Origin: CBDCVY01 sp965223245
Lineage (GTDB): Bacteria > Nitrospinota > Nitrospinia > Nitrospinales > Nitrospinaceae
Assembly: GCA_965223245.1 (NCBI GenBank)
Contig: CBDCVY010000013.1
Location: forward strand, 1,612,001-1,676,000
DNA length: 64,000 bases
Direction of reading: 5' to 3'
Shown: positions 53,321 to 62,487 of the stretch, in pieces
How the letters are laid out: every line of letters begins with the position of its first letter
Position numbering within the stretch: position 1 is the stretch's first letter
Position numbers and translations under genes: made by a program
The notes under the pieces: model-generated
Seen by the model: the letters and a program-made list of their open reading frames with translations, nothing else
Database searches by the model: none
Told to the model about the DNA's origin: nothing

Positions 53321-54190
53321 TCAGGATCTAGCTAAATTTCTTAGGGCGGCAATTCGCTCTTCTAGGGGAGGATGAGTCATAAAAAGTTTTTTAATTCCAC
53401 TCACCAACCCACCATTGATACCAAAAGCAGCAATTTGGTCTGGAAGTCTGGAAGGTCTTCCCACTTCTTGAAGTCGATTCAATGCGGCAATCATATCCTC
53501 TCTTCCTTCCAAGTTAGCTGCTCCAGCATCGGCAGCAAACTCCCGGTGACGACTAAACCACATAACAATCATCGTAGCTAAAAAACCGAGAACCATTTGT
53601 GCAATCATATAGGTTCCAGTGTATCCCATACCCATCCGACCATCACTTCCTTCCCGACGATCCACTAAAGCTGAAATTGCCCGAGCAAGAACCATCACAA
53701 ATGTATTAACTACCCCCTGAATTAAACATAAGGTAACCATATCTCCATTAGCCACATGAGATACTTCATGGGCCAATACAGCTTCGACTTCATCCCTATT
53801 CATATGATTCAACAAGCCCGTACTGACCGCAACAAGAGCACTATTTTTATTAGCCCCAGTCGCAAAAGCGTTTGGTGCCGGAGAATTAAAAATGGCCACC
53901 TCTGGCATTCCAATCCCAACTTTTTGTGATTGAGAGCGCACCGTATCAACCAGCCATTTTTCTGTATCGTTTCGAGGAGTTTCAATCACTTGGGCTCCGG
54001 AAGAACGTTTAGCCATACTTTTAGACATCATTAGGGAAATAAATGACCCCCCAAGACCCATAACCCCTGCCATGAGGATAAAAGGGGTCCAATTCATTCC
54101 CGGTTGGTTTAAACCAAACAAATTTAGAATAAATGTTAGAACAATTAATACCGCAAAGTTTGTGATTATAAATAAGCCCGCCCTCTTCAT
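53321..54190 (-). CDS. htpX: Membrane zinc metalloprotease HtpX
   Basis: 289 residues, M48 family. Two N-terminal helices (about 5-25 and 35-55) precede the zinc site H141-EVSH145 (VLAHEVSHVANGD). The third ligand lies in SRHREFAADAGAA. Two further hydrophobic segments lie between (VNTFVMVLARAIS and MVLGFLATMIVMWF). It degrades misfolded membrane proteins with FtsH. The C-terminal FMTHPPLEERIAALRNLA is standard. Single gene, about 120 bases after the serB stop. Confidence 0.96.
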   Translation of the reverse strand: MKRAGLFIITNFAVLIVLTFILNLFGLNQPGMNWTPFILMAGVMGLGGSFISLMMSKSMAKRSSGAQVIETPRNDTEKWLVDTVRSQSQKVGIGMPEVAIFNSPAPNAFATGANKNSALVAVSTGLLNHMNRDEVEAVLAHEVSHVANGDMVTLCLIQGVVNTFVMVLARAISALVDRREGSDGRMGMGYTGTYMIAQMVLGFLATMIVMWFSRHREFAADAGAANLEGREDMIAALNRLQEVGRPSRLPDQIAAFGINGGLVSGIKKLFMTHPPLEERIAALRNLARS

Positions 54191-54312
54191 TTATTTCCCT
54201 CCCCGCAAAATAAATTTTCTCTAAGTGAGTTGAAATAGAAAGTAATTTTAACTTATGGTGTGGTTGATTAATTCTATAATACTTAAAAAGGGGAGGAAAG
54301 GGAAATCTACGA

Positions 54313-55515
54313 TTAAAGTAATTCTTTAACTTCGCTGCCAGAAATACCTAAAAAATAAAGAATTAATTGCAAATTAGCTGTATTGATACTCGCTTGAGCA
54401 TGCTGCTGAACAATTGGTTTGGCATTGAAAGCGATTCCCAAACCTGCACTGGCAAGCATATAAATATCATTAGCTCCATCACCAATTGCCACAACTTGTT
54501 GAGGCGAAATTTTTTCGTTTTCCGCTAAATCAAGAAGAATTTTCGCTTTCGCTTGAGCATCTACTATGTCCCCTTCTACTTCACCCGTTAATACCGAATT
54601 CTCAATTTTTAATTGGTTCGCAAAGCCATAATTCAATCCGTACTTTTTCTTGATTCGGTCAATAAAAAAGGTAAAACCTCCACTCACAATAGCCACTTTG
54701 TAACCTAATCTTTGGAGAACATGAACTAATTCTTCGGCGCCCGGAGTTAAAGGTATTTGTTCAGCCAGGCCTTCTAACTGTTCAACTTTAAGTCCTTTTA
54801 ATAATGCAACTCTTTGTCGAAGTGCCGAGGTAAAATCTAGTTCTCCTGCCATGGCTTGATGTGTTATTTTCGCCATCTGGTCACCCACTCCGGCTATTTT
54901 TCCTAATTCATCTATGACCTCACACTGGAGAAAAGTCATATCAGCATCGAAAACAATTAATCGCTTATTCCTTCGAAACAGAGTGTCTTCTTGAACGGCA
55001 AGGTCAATATCAAAGTTTTCCTTAAACTGGACCAGGGTATCCATTATTTCCACGTTGGTTACCAACTGCTTAGCCCCTATAACAATTTCTAACACATGCT
55101 GATCTCCATAATCCAACTGTTCAATACGGATTATATTAATATCGTGATCAGCCAGAGTTCGCGTTAATTCATGGAGAGCAATAGGACCAATTTTTCGCCC
55201 CAATACCGTAACGACCAATCTATGTTTATAAACTTCTTCAGGTCTGAAACCCGGTTTCCATGGATAAACATTGACCATTAATTGCTTAGTCTTGGCAAAT
55301 TCAGAAAGAGATTTCCTCAAATCTTCAAGAGTCTCCGGTTTCCTGCTTTCTAGCAAAAAGGATAAATTCAGCAGTCCGCTAAAAACAAATTGCTTAATAT
55401 CAACAACCAAGCATTCGTGTTGAACAATAGAGTTTAAGGATTCAGCCAAAATACCAGGTCTATCAGAACCGGCTATATGAACATGAATTTGGAATTTATT
55501 GGATGATGTGGGCAT
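54313..55515 (-). CDS. serB: Phosphoserine phosphatase SerB with N-terminal ACT domains
   Basis: 400 residues. Two ACT-type regulatory regions (about 10-85 and 98-175; HIAGSDRPGILAESL and VTVLGRKIGPIALHELTRTL) precede the HAD catalytic domain with D190-ADMT194, then CEVIDELGKIAGVG, LKGLKVEQLEGL, IVSGGFTFFIDRI and AIGDGANDIYMLASAGLGIAF. It makes serine from phosphoserine; serine feeds cysE in the same window. The ACT part suggests amino-acid feedback. Last gene of the hydrolase-permease-rarA-LRR-serB string, 3 bases after the LRR gene. Confidence 0.95.
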   Translation of the reverse strand: MPTSSNKFQIHVHIAGSDRPGILAESLNSIVQHECLVVDIKQFVFSGLLNLSFLLESRKPETLEDLRKSLSEFAKTKQLMVNVYPWKPGFRPEEVYKHRLVVTVLGRKIGPIALHELTRTLADHDINIIRIEQLDYGDQHVLEIVIGAKQLVTNVEIMDTLVQFKENFDIDLAVQEDTLFRRNKRLIVFDADMTFLQCEVIDELGKIAGVGDQMAKITHQAMAGELDFTSALRQRVALLKGLKVEQLEGLAEQIPLTPGAEELVHVLQRLGYKVAIVSGGFTFFIDRIKKKYGLNYGFANQLKIENSVLTGEVEGDIVDAQAKAKILLDLAENEKISPQQVVAIGDGANDIYMLASAGLGIAFNAKPIVQQHAQASINTANLQLILYFLGISGSEVKELL

Positions 55516-55518
55516 TGA

Positions 55519-55971
55519 CTATCCGCGGGGTTTATAACGCCAACCATCTCTCTTTTTACAGGTCCAACCGTCATTAATTTGAAAGGTAGACAGGCAATTC
55601 AAATACTGAGATTCAAACAAAGCAATTACTCCGGGCCCTAAAATTTGATTGCCCTTAATGTGTAGGCGTTTTAGATTGGGAAGACATTTCGATTCAGCTA
55701 AATATTGTATACCCTGGTCTGTTAACTCATTGTTATTTAAATTGAGATACTGAACGTTCATAAGGTTTCTACATTCTGACAATTCCTTAACTCCCTCATC
55801 CTTGAGGAGATTGTCATCCAAATCCAACCAACTCACTTCTTCCATCCTGGGTGACTGCCATAATAAACGCGCATCCTTTGAGGTTAACGCCAATCCACTT
55901 AACATACACTGATTTCCTCTTAATCTGCCCTCAAATATAGATTCGACAGACTCAAACCTTGCCTTGTTCAT
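55519..55971 (-). CDS. Short leucine-rich-repeat protein
   Basis: 150 residues with about four LRRs of ribonuclease-inhibitor type: VSWLDLDDNLLKDEGVKELSEC, VQYLNLNNNELTDQGIQYLAES, LKRLHIKGNQILGPGVIALFES, and a less regular first repeat (MLSGLALTSKDARLL). No signal peptide, so cytoplasmic. The C-terminus has CLSTFQINDGWTCKKRDGWRYKPRG. LRRs are protein-binding scaffolds; the partner is not evident. It is wedged between rarA (11 bases before) and serB (3 bases after), so it is co-expressed with them. Confidence 0.88.
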   Translation of the reverse strand: MNKARFESVESIFEGRLRGNQCMLSGLALTSKDARLLWQSPRMEEVSWLDLDDNLLKDEGVKELSECRNLMNVQYLNLNNNELTDQGIQYLAESKCLPNLKRLHIKGNQILGPGVIALFESQYLNCLSTFQINDGWTCKKRDGWRYKPRG

Positions 55972-55982
55972 ACATCTCCTAT

Positions 55983-57272
55983 TCAGCTTTTCTTTTTGGG
56001 AGGAATATATTTTCTTCCCTTTAATTCATTTGGCAAATACTCTTGCTCTACAAAGTTCCCCGGATAATCATGAGGATATTTGTAATCATTTCCATAACCA
56101 TATTTTTTTGCATCTTTATAATGACTATCCTTCAGATGATCAGGAACTGGGAAGGATTTTCCCTTATGTTCGATATCATTTAAGGCTGCGTCGATGGCCT
56201 GGATTGCCGAATTGTCTTTAGGAGCTTTGGCAATATATATTACAGCCATTGCTAAGGGTATTCGAGCTTCAGGAAGTCCAATTCGCTCCACTGTATCGGC
56301 AGCAGAGTTTGCGATCACCAAGGCCTGCGGATCTGCAAGGCCAACATCTTCTGCCGCTGTTATCACCAACCGCCTGGCAATAAACTTTGGATCTTCACCC
56401 CCTGCAATCATTTTTGCGAGCCAGTAAATAGCAGCATCAGGATCAGAACCTCTTAAACTTTTTTGAAAAGCAGAAGCATGGTCATAATGCTCCGTTCCAT
56501 TTTTATCATATAAAACTTCAATCCGTTGGATAATTCCTTCAACAGTTTTTCGATTTATAGGCTGCATTTTGGTTGCAGGTTGTTCAAGATGATAACTTAC
56601 GGAGGCTTCCAAAATATTTAAAGCACGCCTCGCATCACCATTTGCATGAATAATTATCATATTCAAAGCATCAGGAGCGAAAGCTATAGAATCCCTCCCA
56701 AAACCATTATCCTGATCTTGGATAGCCCTCTCCAGAATAGATCGAATATTTTCGATAGTTAAATTACCCAGTCGAAACACCTGACAACGCGAACGTAATG
56801 AAGGAATGACTTCAAAAGAAGGATTTTCTGTTGTGGATCCAATTAATCTAAAGGTTCCATTTTCAACATATGGTAATACCGCATCCTGTTGGGCTTTATT
56901 AAATCGGTGAATCTCATCAATGAATAGAATGGTTCTTTTTTTTCTGGAAGACCATACCTGTTGGGCTTGTTGAATAATTTTTCTAATATCAGAGACTCCG
57001 GAATTAACTGCACTGATTTCTTGAAAATCACTATGAGTTAATTGAGCCACGATTCTTGCAATAGTAGTTTTTCCCGATCCTGGCGGACCCCATAATATGA
57101 ATGATATATTCGTGTCTTTTTCTAAAACATGTCTTAAAGGGCTTTGCTTTCCAATTAAATGTTCATGTCCAAAAAACTCTTGCCACTGATTGGGACGCAT
57201 TCTCTCGGCTAATGGCGCAGGAGGAGATTGCTTTTTACCCTCATAATCTGGAAATAATTCCATAATTGACAT
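55983..57272 (-). CDS. rarA: Replication-associated recombination protein RarA (MgsA)
   Basis: 429 residues of the RarA/WRNIP1 AAA+ family, acting at stalled replication forks. The start PLAERMRPNQWQEFFGHEHLIG, Walker A GPPGSGKT (62-69), Walker B ILFIDEIHRFNKAQQDAVLP, sensor GSTTENPSFEVIPSLRSRCQVF, and the C-terminal tetramerisation part (KSLRGSDPDAAIYWLAKMIAGGEDPKFIARRLVI) are all typical. The start could be ATG 57272 or the in-frame ATG at 57263. It lies 27 bases after the membrane-protein gene. Confidence 0.96.
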   Translation of the reverse strand: MSIMELFPDYEGKKQSPPAPLAERMRPNQWQEFFGHEHLIGKQSPLRHVLEKDTNISFILWGPPGSGKTTIARIVAQLTHSDFQEISAVNSGVSDIRKIIQQAQQVWSSRKKRTILFIDEIHRFNKAQQDAVLPYVENGTFRLIGSTTENPSFEVIPSLRSRCQVFRLGNLTIENIRSILERAIQDQDNGFGRDSIAFAPDALNMIIIHANGDARRALNILEASVSYHLEQPATKMQPINRKTVEGIIQRIEVLYDKNGTEHYDHASAFQKSLRGSDPDAAIYWLAKMIAGGEDPKFIARRLVITAAEDVGLADPQALVIANSAADTVERIGLPEARIPLAMAVIYIAKAPKDNSAIQAIDAALNDIEHKGKSFPVPDHLKDSHYKDAKKYGYGNDYKYPHDYPGNFVEQEYLPNELKGRKYIPPKKKS

Positions 57273-57299
57273 GTTGCGTTTGATGAAAAGGAATGTTAA

Positions 57300-58994
57300 T
57301 TAAAAATCTCTATTTCTAAGAACCTTTATGCCTCTGCGTAAAGGTTCCATAGTAACAAAAAGAGAAAGAATAATTATCAAAGAATACATAAGAGGCACAT
57401 CAAAACCTCCAACTGATTCTAACAAAAACTTTTCTTTTAAATGAACATAAATAGGACGAGCTCCTAATACAAGAATCAGCCCCACAAAAATTAAACTCGT
57501 CAACATATATAGAATGCCCCCCGTCCCAGTAGAAATTTCTGAGATATTCTCATAATCAAATCGAGGGTACATTGCCCCCATACCCACAGCCATTCCCACT
57601 AACCCTGTGGTCATCAAGAATACCCCAATTATTGATGATTTCATAACAAAGGCATCTACTTGGAGCAAATAATTAGAGGCAACCACTAATAGCTCTCCTA
57701 TTATTAACAGAGGCGGCCAATACATCCAAAATTTTCCCATTAGAAAAGTCTTCATATTCACTGGAGCTGTGTAAATTATCCAAAGTTTTTTACCTTCAAT
57801 ACTAACGGCCGAAAAAACAAACCGCACTGCCAAAGCTGATAAAACAAAACCGATTAACCCAATATTTAAGACAGAAACCACATTTTTCAAAACTAAATTC
57901 TCTAAGGGCAAATTCATAATATTAAAAAGGTAAACAGCCACCAGAGCGATTAAGATAAAAAATTGAGACCAATGTGATGGATCGCGAGATAAGATTTTTA
58001 GATCCTTATTCAGCAATACCCCTTTAATATTTGAACCCAGTAACCTAGAGCTAATCGATTTTCTGGTCATTTGTTTCTTATAAATCCTTGGAGCATTATG
58101 CACTTCCTGGTAGTTTCTCCAACCCGTAAAATATATTGAATTACTAACCCATTTAAAAACCAACCAAAAAATTAATAACGCCCCATACAAAAATCCCATA
58201 TTTAAAAATCCAGCATCATAATTTCCATTGACCCAGCGTTCTAAGCCATAGCTAATCCAACTGGTGGGCAAAAAATCATACTCAGGAACCTTAAGGCTTT
58301 CTACAAATGCAATAATCATTTCATCAGAAACATTTTTCTTGAAAAACTTTTCCGGAGATAGAAACCGAAAAAACATCACCAAACCCACTAAAAAAAATAA
58401 TCCCAAAAATGACAAAATTTGATAAGCCCTATCAGTTGGGAAAAAGCGCATAAGCAGCATTATCCCCAAAATACCGAATAAAACAGGCAATGTTACAAAA
58501 GGTAATAAGCATCCTGTTAGAAAAAAATAATAGTCCGAGGACACACCAAAATAATTCCCATAGGCACAAAAAATTGGAAAAGAGAAAACCAAAGCCATCA
58601 AGGAAGAATTCATTATAGTCTGAAATAAGCGAACATTAATAATTGATGACAATGATATTGGCAATGAATGAAGAAATAGAGAGTCAGCAGATATATAAAA
58701 TATGGAAAGAGAAGAAACCACACTTGAAAATAAAACCATCGCAAACAAAGTGAGAAAAATTACTCCCATTAACTGGAAGATCAACTCATCACCAATGTTT
58801 AGGGGTAACCCATCAATGTGTTTAATAATCCTGTAAAAAAATACATAATCCCCTACTAAAAAAAGCGTTCCTAGAGTAAATAGAATTATCCAGCGCACCA
58901 TTTTATTAGGTGTCGGTCTTACCAATTCATTCTTTAGAAAAAGAAAACGAAGATGAAGTAATCGAGAGGTCTCTTTAATATTAAGCCTTAACAC
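57300..58994 (-). CDS. Putative ABC exporter membrane subunit (ABC_tran_2-like)
   Basis: 564 residues with about twelve hydrophobic segments and few recognisable motifs. The order (a cytoplasmic N-terminus KNELVRPTPNKMVRW, a half of six helices, a soluble loop about residues 270-335, then a second half) resembles the large two-half ABC permeases placed in Pfam ABC_tran_2. No ATPase is in the unit, so any partner would be encoded elsewhere. It is preceded after 9 bases by the hydrolase gene. Transported substrate is unknown. Confidence 0.7.
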   Translation of the reverse strand: MLRLNIKETSRLLHLRFLFLKNELVRPTPNKMVRWIILFTLGTLFLVGDYVFFYRIIKHIDGLPLNIGDELIFQLMGVIFLTLFAMVLFSSVVSSLSIFYISADSLFLHSLPISLSSIINVRLFQTIMNSSLMALVFSFPIFCAYGNYFGVSSDYYFFLTGCLLPFVTLPVLFGILGIMLLMRFFPTDRAYQILSFLGLFFLVGLVMFFRFLSPEKFFKKNVSDEMIIAFVESLKVPEYDFLPTSWISYGLERWVNGNYDAGFLNMGFLYGALLIFWLVFKWVSNSIYFTGWRNYQEVHNAPRIYKKQMTRKSISSRLLGSNIKGVLLNKDLKILSRDPSHWSQFFILIALVAVYLFNIMNLPLENLVLKNVVSVLNIGLIGFVLSALAVRFVFSAVSIEGKKLWIIYTAPVNMKTFLMGKFWMYWPPLLIIGELLVVASNYLLQVDAFVMKSSIIGVFLMTTGLVGMAVGMGAMYPRFDYENISEISTGTGGILYMLTSLIFVGLILVLGARPIYVHLKEKFLLESVGGFDVPLMYSLIIILSLFVTMEPLRRGIKVLRNRDF

Positions 58995-59003
58995 CCAAGC
59001 ACC

Positions 59004-60068
59004 TCAAACTGCAATGGCGGAATATTCCTGAGAGGTTTTGAGTTCCCTGAAAGAATTTTCAACCCACTCAACACAAAAGTGATCTAACCATCTGCGGTCT
59101 TTCCAAGGGGTTTTACTTCTTGATATATAACCCATATGACCCCCAAATTCAGGTTGAATCAGGTTTATATTTAAACTCCTGGGCATCTTTTCAAAACTTT
59201 GTGGAGGAACAAAAGGGTCATCTATGGAACACAAAATAGTGGTTGGAATGCTTATATTGTTTAAAAACTGGTTAGCGCTGCAAGTCTGATAATAATCAAG
59301 CACCGTTTTATAACCAGCCGCAGGTGCTGTATATTCGATATCAAACTCATAAATAGTTTTAGCTTTTCCAGATGGGTAATAAGTTTCTGGAAAACATTGA
59401 ACCATGGCGTCTGCTTGTCGATGCATTAACTTTAAATAATAGCTGTTAAATATATTTGCAAATGGACCCTTGGAAATAGCCAGACTTGCGGCTTCCAAAT
59501 CCACAGGCGGGTTTACGGCTAAACCAGAATAAATATTGGGAGGAACACTCCTTTTTTCACCCAAATATTTCAATAAAATATTTCCACTTAACGAAAAACC
59601 AATGAGAAAGAATGGTTTATTTGGATAAAGTCTTGCCAAAAATTTTATCGTAGAAGCAAAATCATCACTACTTCCCCCATTCCAAAGTCGATTACAAAGC
59701 CCTATTCCAGGACCACTACCTCGCTGGTTCATTTGGAAAACATGAAATCCCTTGTTAAATAGCTTTTGAGAAATTCTGCGAATATAAGCAGATTCACTGC
59801 AGCCTCCCATTCCATGCGCTAAAAGCACTCCCGGTTGAACCGAATTTTTCGCAGGCAATTCAAATAGCATTAATTGATTGTATTTATTCAGTTTGACTTT
59901 ATGGACTTTTCTATTGGGGAGCAATATTTCTCCAGAGAACTGAGATCCCCAAATGGTTTGAATTATGCCATGCTTGATCCCAGGAAACGGTTTAAAGGGA
60001 TTGGATTTCAAAAACAAATCAAAAGAATCCATATAAGACCCAAACTCCAAATTAATCCTATTTATCAA
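59004..60068 (-). CDS. Alpha/beta hydrolase (YheT/EMB8-like)
   Basis: 354 residues. The oxyanion segment is LLAHGMGGCSESAYIRRIS. The nucleophile lies in FFLIGFSLSGNILLKYLG (Ser of GFSLSG), the acid in CSIDDPFVPP, and the catalytic His in EFGGHMGYIS. The arrangement is that of YheT/EMB8-type hydrolases, esterases of unknown natural substrate. A later ATG at 60032 could also serve as start. It is the first gene of the string running through the membrane protein, rarA, the LRR protein and serB. Confidence 0.9.
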   Translation of the reverse strand: MINRINLEFGSYMDSFDLFLKSNPFKPFPGIKHGIIQTIWGSQFSGEILLPNRKVHKVKLNKYNQLMLFELPAKNSVQPGVLLAHGMGGCSESAYIRRISQKLFNKGFHVFQMNQRGSGPGIGLCNRLWNGGSSDDFASTIKFLARLYPNKPFFLIGFSLSGNILLKYLGEKRSVPPNIYSGLAVNPPVDLEAASLAISKGPFANIFNSYYLKLMHRQADAMVQCFPETYYPSGKAKTIYEFDIEYTAPAAGYKTVLDYYQTCSANQFLNNISIPTTILCSIDDPFVPPQSFEKMPRSLNINLIQPEFGGHMGYISRSKTPWKDRRWLDHFCVEWVENSFRELKTSQEYSAIAV

Positions 60069-60191
60069 TATTAAATAAGGAATAAATTTAAGATTTCTAA
60101 ATCAATAGTTTTTGTGGTTAATATTTATTATAAAGGACACGAGCTTAATTTAAACATTGATTTTTTTTAGAGTTGACTTGAATAGGAATTC

Positions 60192-60220
60192 TTGACTTAA
60201 TGTATTCGGGTTGCTAAATT
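60192..60220 (+). promoter_or_regulatory. Sigma-70-type promoter for the TPR/cupredoxin-like gene
   Basis: TTGACT (60192-60197) and TAAATT (60215-60220) with a 17-base spacer, about 60 bases before the ATG at 60278. Confidence 0.45.
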
Positions 60221-60277
60221 CCTTAACAGATAAAATCAACTATTTCAACAGATCCTATAATAATTTTTTAAGTGCTT

Positions 60278-61645
60278 ATGAAACCCCTTGTCTCTAAATT
60301 TTCATTTGTATTCATAATTACATTTATTCTTCTAACCGGGCTAAGTTCCTGGGCATCCTCTTCATTGAAAAAAGCAACTGAATTGAGCCGTAATGGGCAG
60401 TGGGAGGCTGCAGTTACCGAATTTCAAAAACATCTTTCGGAAAATCCTGACGACGGCAGATCCCAAGCCAACCTAGGAGTGGCCTTGGGTCGAATTAATC
60501 ACCACAAGGAAGCCATGTTGGCTTTTGATAAAGCCATGAAAGTTGGTTATGACAGTGCACAGTTTAGATATTATAGAGGGCTGTCTCTAGCTAAGTTGAA
60601 TTTGCTTGAAGAAGCAGCACAGGAAATTGAATTAGCTCTTCAAAAAGATTCCCGAATGGCATTAGCGGATTATGATTTGGGCATCATTTATTCCAAATTG
60701 GGGAAACTTGAAAAAGCCAGGGCTCAGGTAGATAAGCTTTATAAAAGAAACTATAAAATGGCCAAAAAGCTTTTTGACCAAATCCCATCAAAATACCAAA
60801 TTAAATCAGTAGATAAGGGTGGAACACTTAAAGGGAAAGTAATTTTAAATGGCCCTGTTCCAAAAGCCAGGTCTTTTCATCTCATTCATGCTCCAAATAT
60901 TGAATATTGTTCCCGTATGTCGGATGGGAAGGGTCATCGAATTGTCTTTGACTTTCAAGTATCTGAACAAAGGGGAATGAAGGATACAGTGGTAGCGATA
61001 CTGGGAATAAAAAAAGGTAAACCGTTTCCAACAAATATGAAAAAAATCAATATCCACCGGTGCCACACTCCGGATTATGTGATTGCCATCAAAAATGGCA
61101 AGGATTTGTTGTTAGAAAACAAGGATCCTATTAAACATGAAATTGCAGCATACGAAATAATAGGTGCGCATCGAAATCAAATTAGCAATAAAAGTTTATT
61201 ACCCCATTCCAGTCAAGTACGATCTGCTTTTGTAAAAAAAACCGCTCCTGAGTTTATGCTTAAATGCAACCTGCATCCATTTTTGCAAACTCGCGGCTTT
61301 TTCATTGAAAACCCTTACTTTGCAATAACTAATGAAAAGGGAGAGTTCAATATCCAAGATGTGCCACCAGGGACCTATGAAATAATTGCCTGGCATCCAT
61401 TTATTCCAACGCAAAGGGGAACCATTACCATAGAAGCAGGCAAATCATCTGAAATCAATTTTTCGTTCAATGGGAAAGATGCCCGTCGAAAACTATACCA
61501 CGATGACACCAAAGGTTATCGGTTTAATACCTGGTACGATAGTTTTGAGAATTTTTATGGTGGTAAACGAGTGGATGACCCTGTTGAAGTCCTGCAAGAT
61601 TTCAATAATAAAAAACGTTATGAAGGAGATTTAAAACCGTTTTAA
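60278..61645 (+). CDS. Exported TPR protein with C-terminal cupredoxin/carboxypeptidase-regulatory-like domain
   Basis: 455 residues. A signal peptide (about 1-26) is followed by about four TPR units (AVTEFQKHLSENPDDGRSQANLGVALGRINHHKEAMLAFDKAM and similar, to residue 160). Then comes a beta domain (GTLKGKVILNGPVPKARSFHL) and a cupredoxin-like section with KHEI, then KCNLHPFLQTRGFF. The His of KHEI, the Cys of KCNLH and its His are in the order expected for type-1 copper ligands, but an intact fourth ligand was not confirmed. FAITNEKGEFNIQDVPPGTYEIIAWHPF is a typical regulatory beta domain end. The start at 60278 is an ATG; a GTG at 60272 is also in frame. Periplasmic electron transfer or protein binding is inferred. 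Confidence 0.8.
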   Translation: MKPLVSKFSFVFIITFILLTGLSSWASSSLKKATELSRNGQWEAAVTEFQKHLSENPDDGRSQANLGVALGRINHHKEAMLAFDKAMKVGYDSAQFRYYRGLSLAKLNLLEEAAQEIELALQKDSRMALADYDLGIIYSKLGKLEKARAQVDKLYKRNYKMAKKLFDQIPSKYQIKSVDKGGTLKGKVILNGPVPKARSFHLIHAPNIEYCSRMSDGKGHRIVFDFQVSEQRGMKDTVVAILGIKKGKPFPTNMKKINIHRCHTPDYVIAIKNGKDLLLENKDPIKHEIAAYEIIGAHRNQISNKSLLPHSSQVRSAFVKKTAPEFMLKCNLHPFLQTRGFFIENPYFAITNEKGEFNIQDVPPGTYEIIAWHPFIPTQRGTITIEAGKSSEINFSFNGKDARRKLYHDDTKGYRFNTWYDSFENFYGGKRVDDPVEVLQDFNNKKRYEGDLKPF

Positions 61646-61659
61646 AGGTATTTTAAATC

Positions 61660-62361
61660 TTAGCCATTCATTTTAACTACGATAGGCCTTAAGGAATATT
61701 GAAGGCGAATATCTGAAGCCGCCTTTTGTGCATCTTCCATTTTTTTATATTTACCCAAGCTCACACGGTGCCATTGAGTTTTACTTTTGGGGTCTCGAAC
61801 TCGGGTAATAAAAATTGGAAAACCACGGTTTTTCAATTTCATTCCTAGCTCATTCGCTAAGCTAATTTCTTTGTAAGAACTTACTTGAACTATATAAAAT
61901 GATTGTTCATATTTTTTATTGATTGGAGGAGTTTGAGGTAAAAATACGGATTTAGAATCAGCAGATTGAGATGCGTTTTCAATGAGTAAATTATCCAATC
62001 CTTTATTGATACGACTATGCAAATCGCTGACAAACTGAGGGTCTGAAACAGCCTCTTCAAATTGATCTACCCATTTTTCGACTTTTTTCTTTACTACCTT
62101 TCCATTGAGATCAACGTATCGCGCCAACTCGACATCTTTTAATGTATCAAAAAAAGTATAGTCATACTTGGGTTTGGGGGCAGGTTCGATTTCTTTTAAG
62201 TTGTCTTTAACCGATTGTGATTTAACAGCTCGATTTTTTTTGACAATTTTGGGAGGTTTTTTCTCTAGCAAATATTTCGAAACGTAATCCTCTTTTCCTG
62301 CAAAATAAACTAAACCAATTACCAATACCATTATTGTTAAAAAAAAGAACTTTCGTATCAC
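61660..62361 (-). CDS. SPOR-domain protein with N-terminal membrane anchor
   Basis: 233 residues. One N-terminal membrane helix (FFFLTIMVLVIGLVYFAG) is followed by a charged linker and a C-terminal SPOR domain (about 155-230: YIVQVSSYKEISLANELGMKLKNRGFPIFITRV, WHRVSLGKYKKMEDAQKAASDI). SPOR domains bind denuded septal peptidoglycan, so it probably acts in division or envelope maintenance, as FtsN-like or DamX-like proteins. The start is GTG with AAAGG before it. It is the gene after argS in the same orientation. Confidence 0.88.
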   Translation of the reverse strand: MIRKFFFLTIMVLVIGLVYFAGKEDYVSKYLLEKKPPKIVKKNRAVKSQSVKDNLKEIEPAPKPKYDYTFFDTLKDVELARYVDLNGKVVKKKVEKWVDQFEEAVSDPQFVSDLHSRINKGLDNLLIENASQSADSKSVFLPQTPPINKKYEQSFYIVQVSSYKEISLANELGMKLKNRGFPIFITRVRDPKSKTQWHRVSLGKYKKMEDAQKAASDIRLQYSLRPIVVKMNG

Positions 62362-62487
62362 GTGAGACCTTTCATTGGGTGAAAATTGATTCTACCATAT
62401 TTTTCAATAAGTTATAATAGTAGACCCTTAATATTTAAAGGCCAATTCACCTTTTATGAAAGAATTTTTTTGGCTGATACGAAAAAA

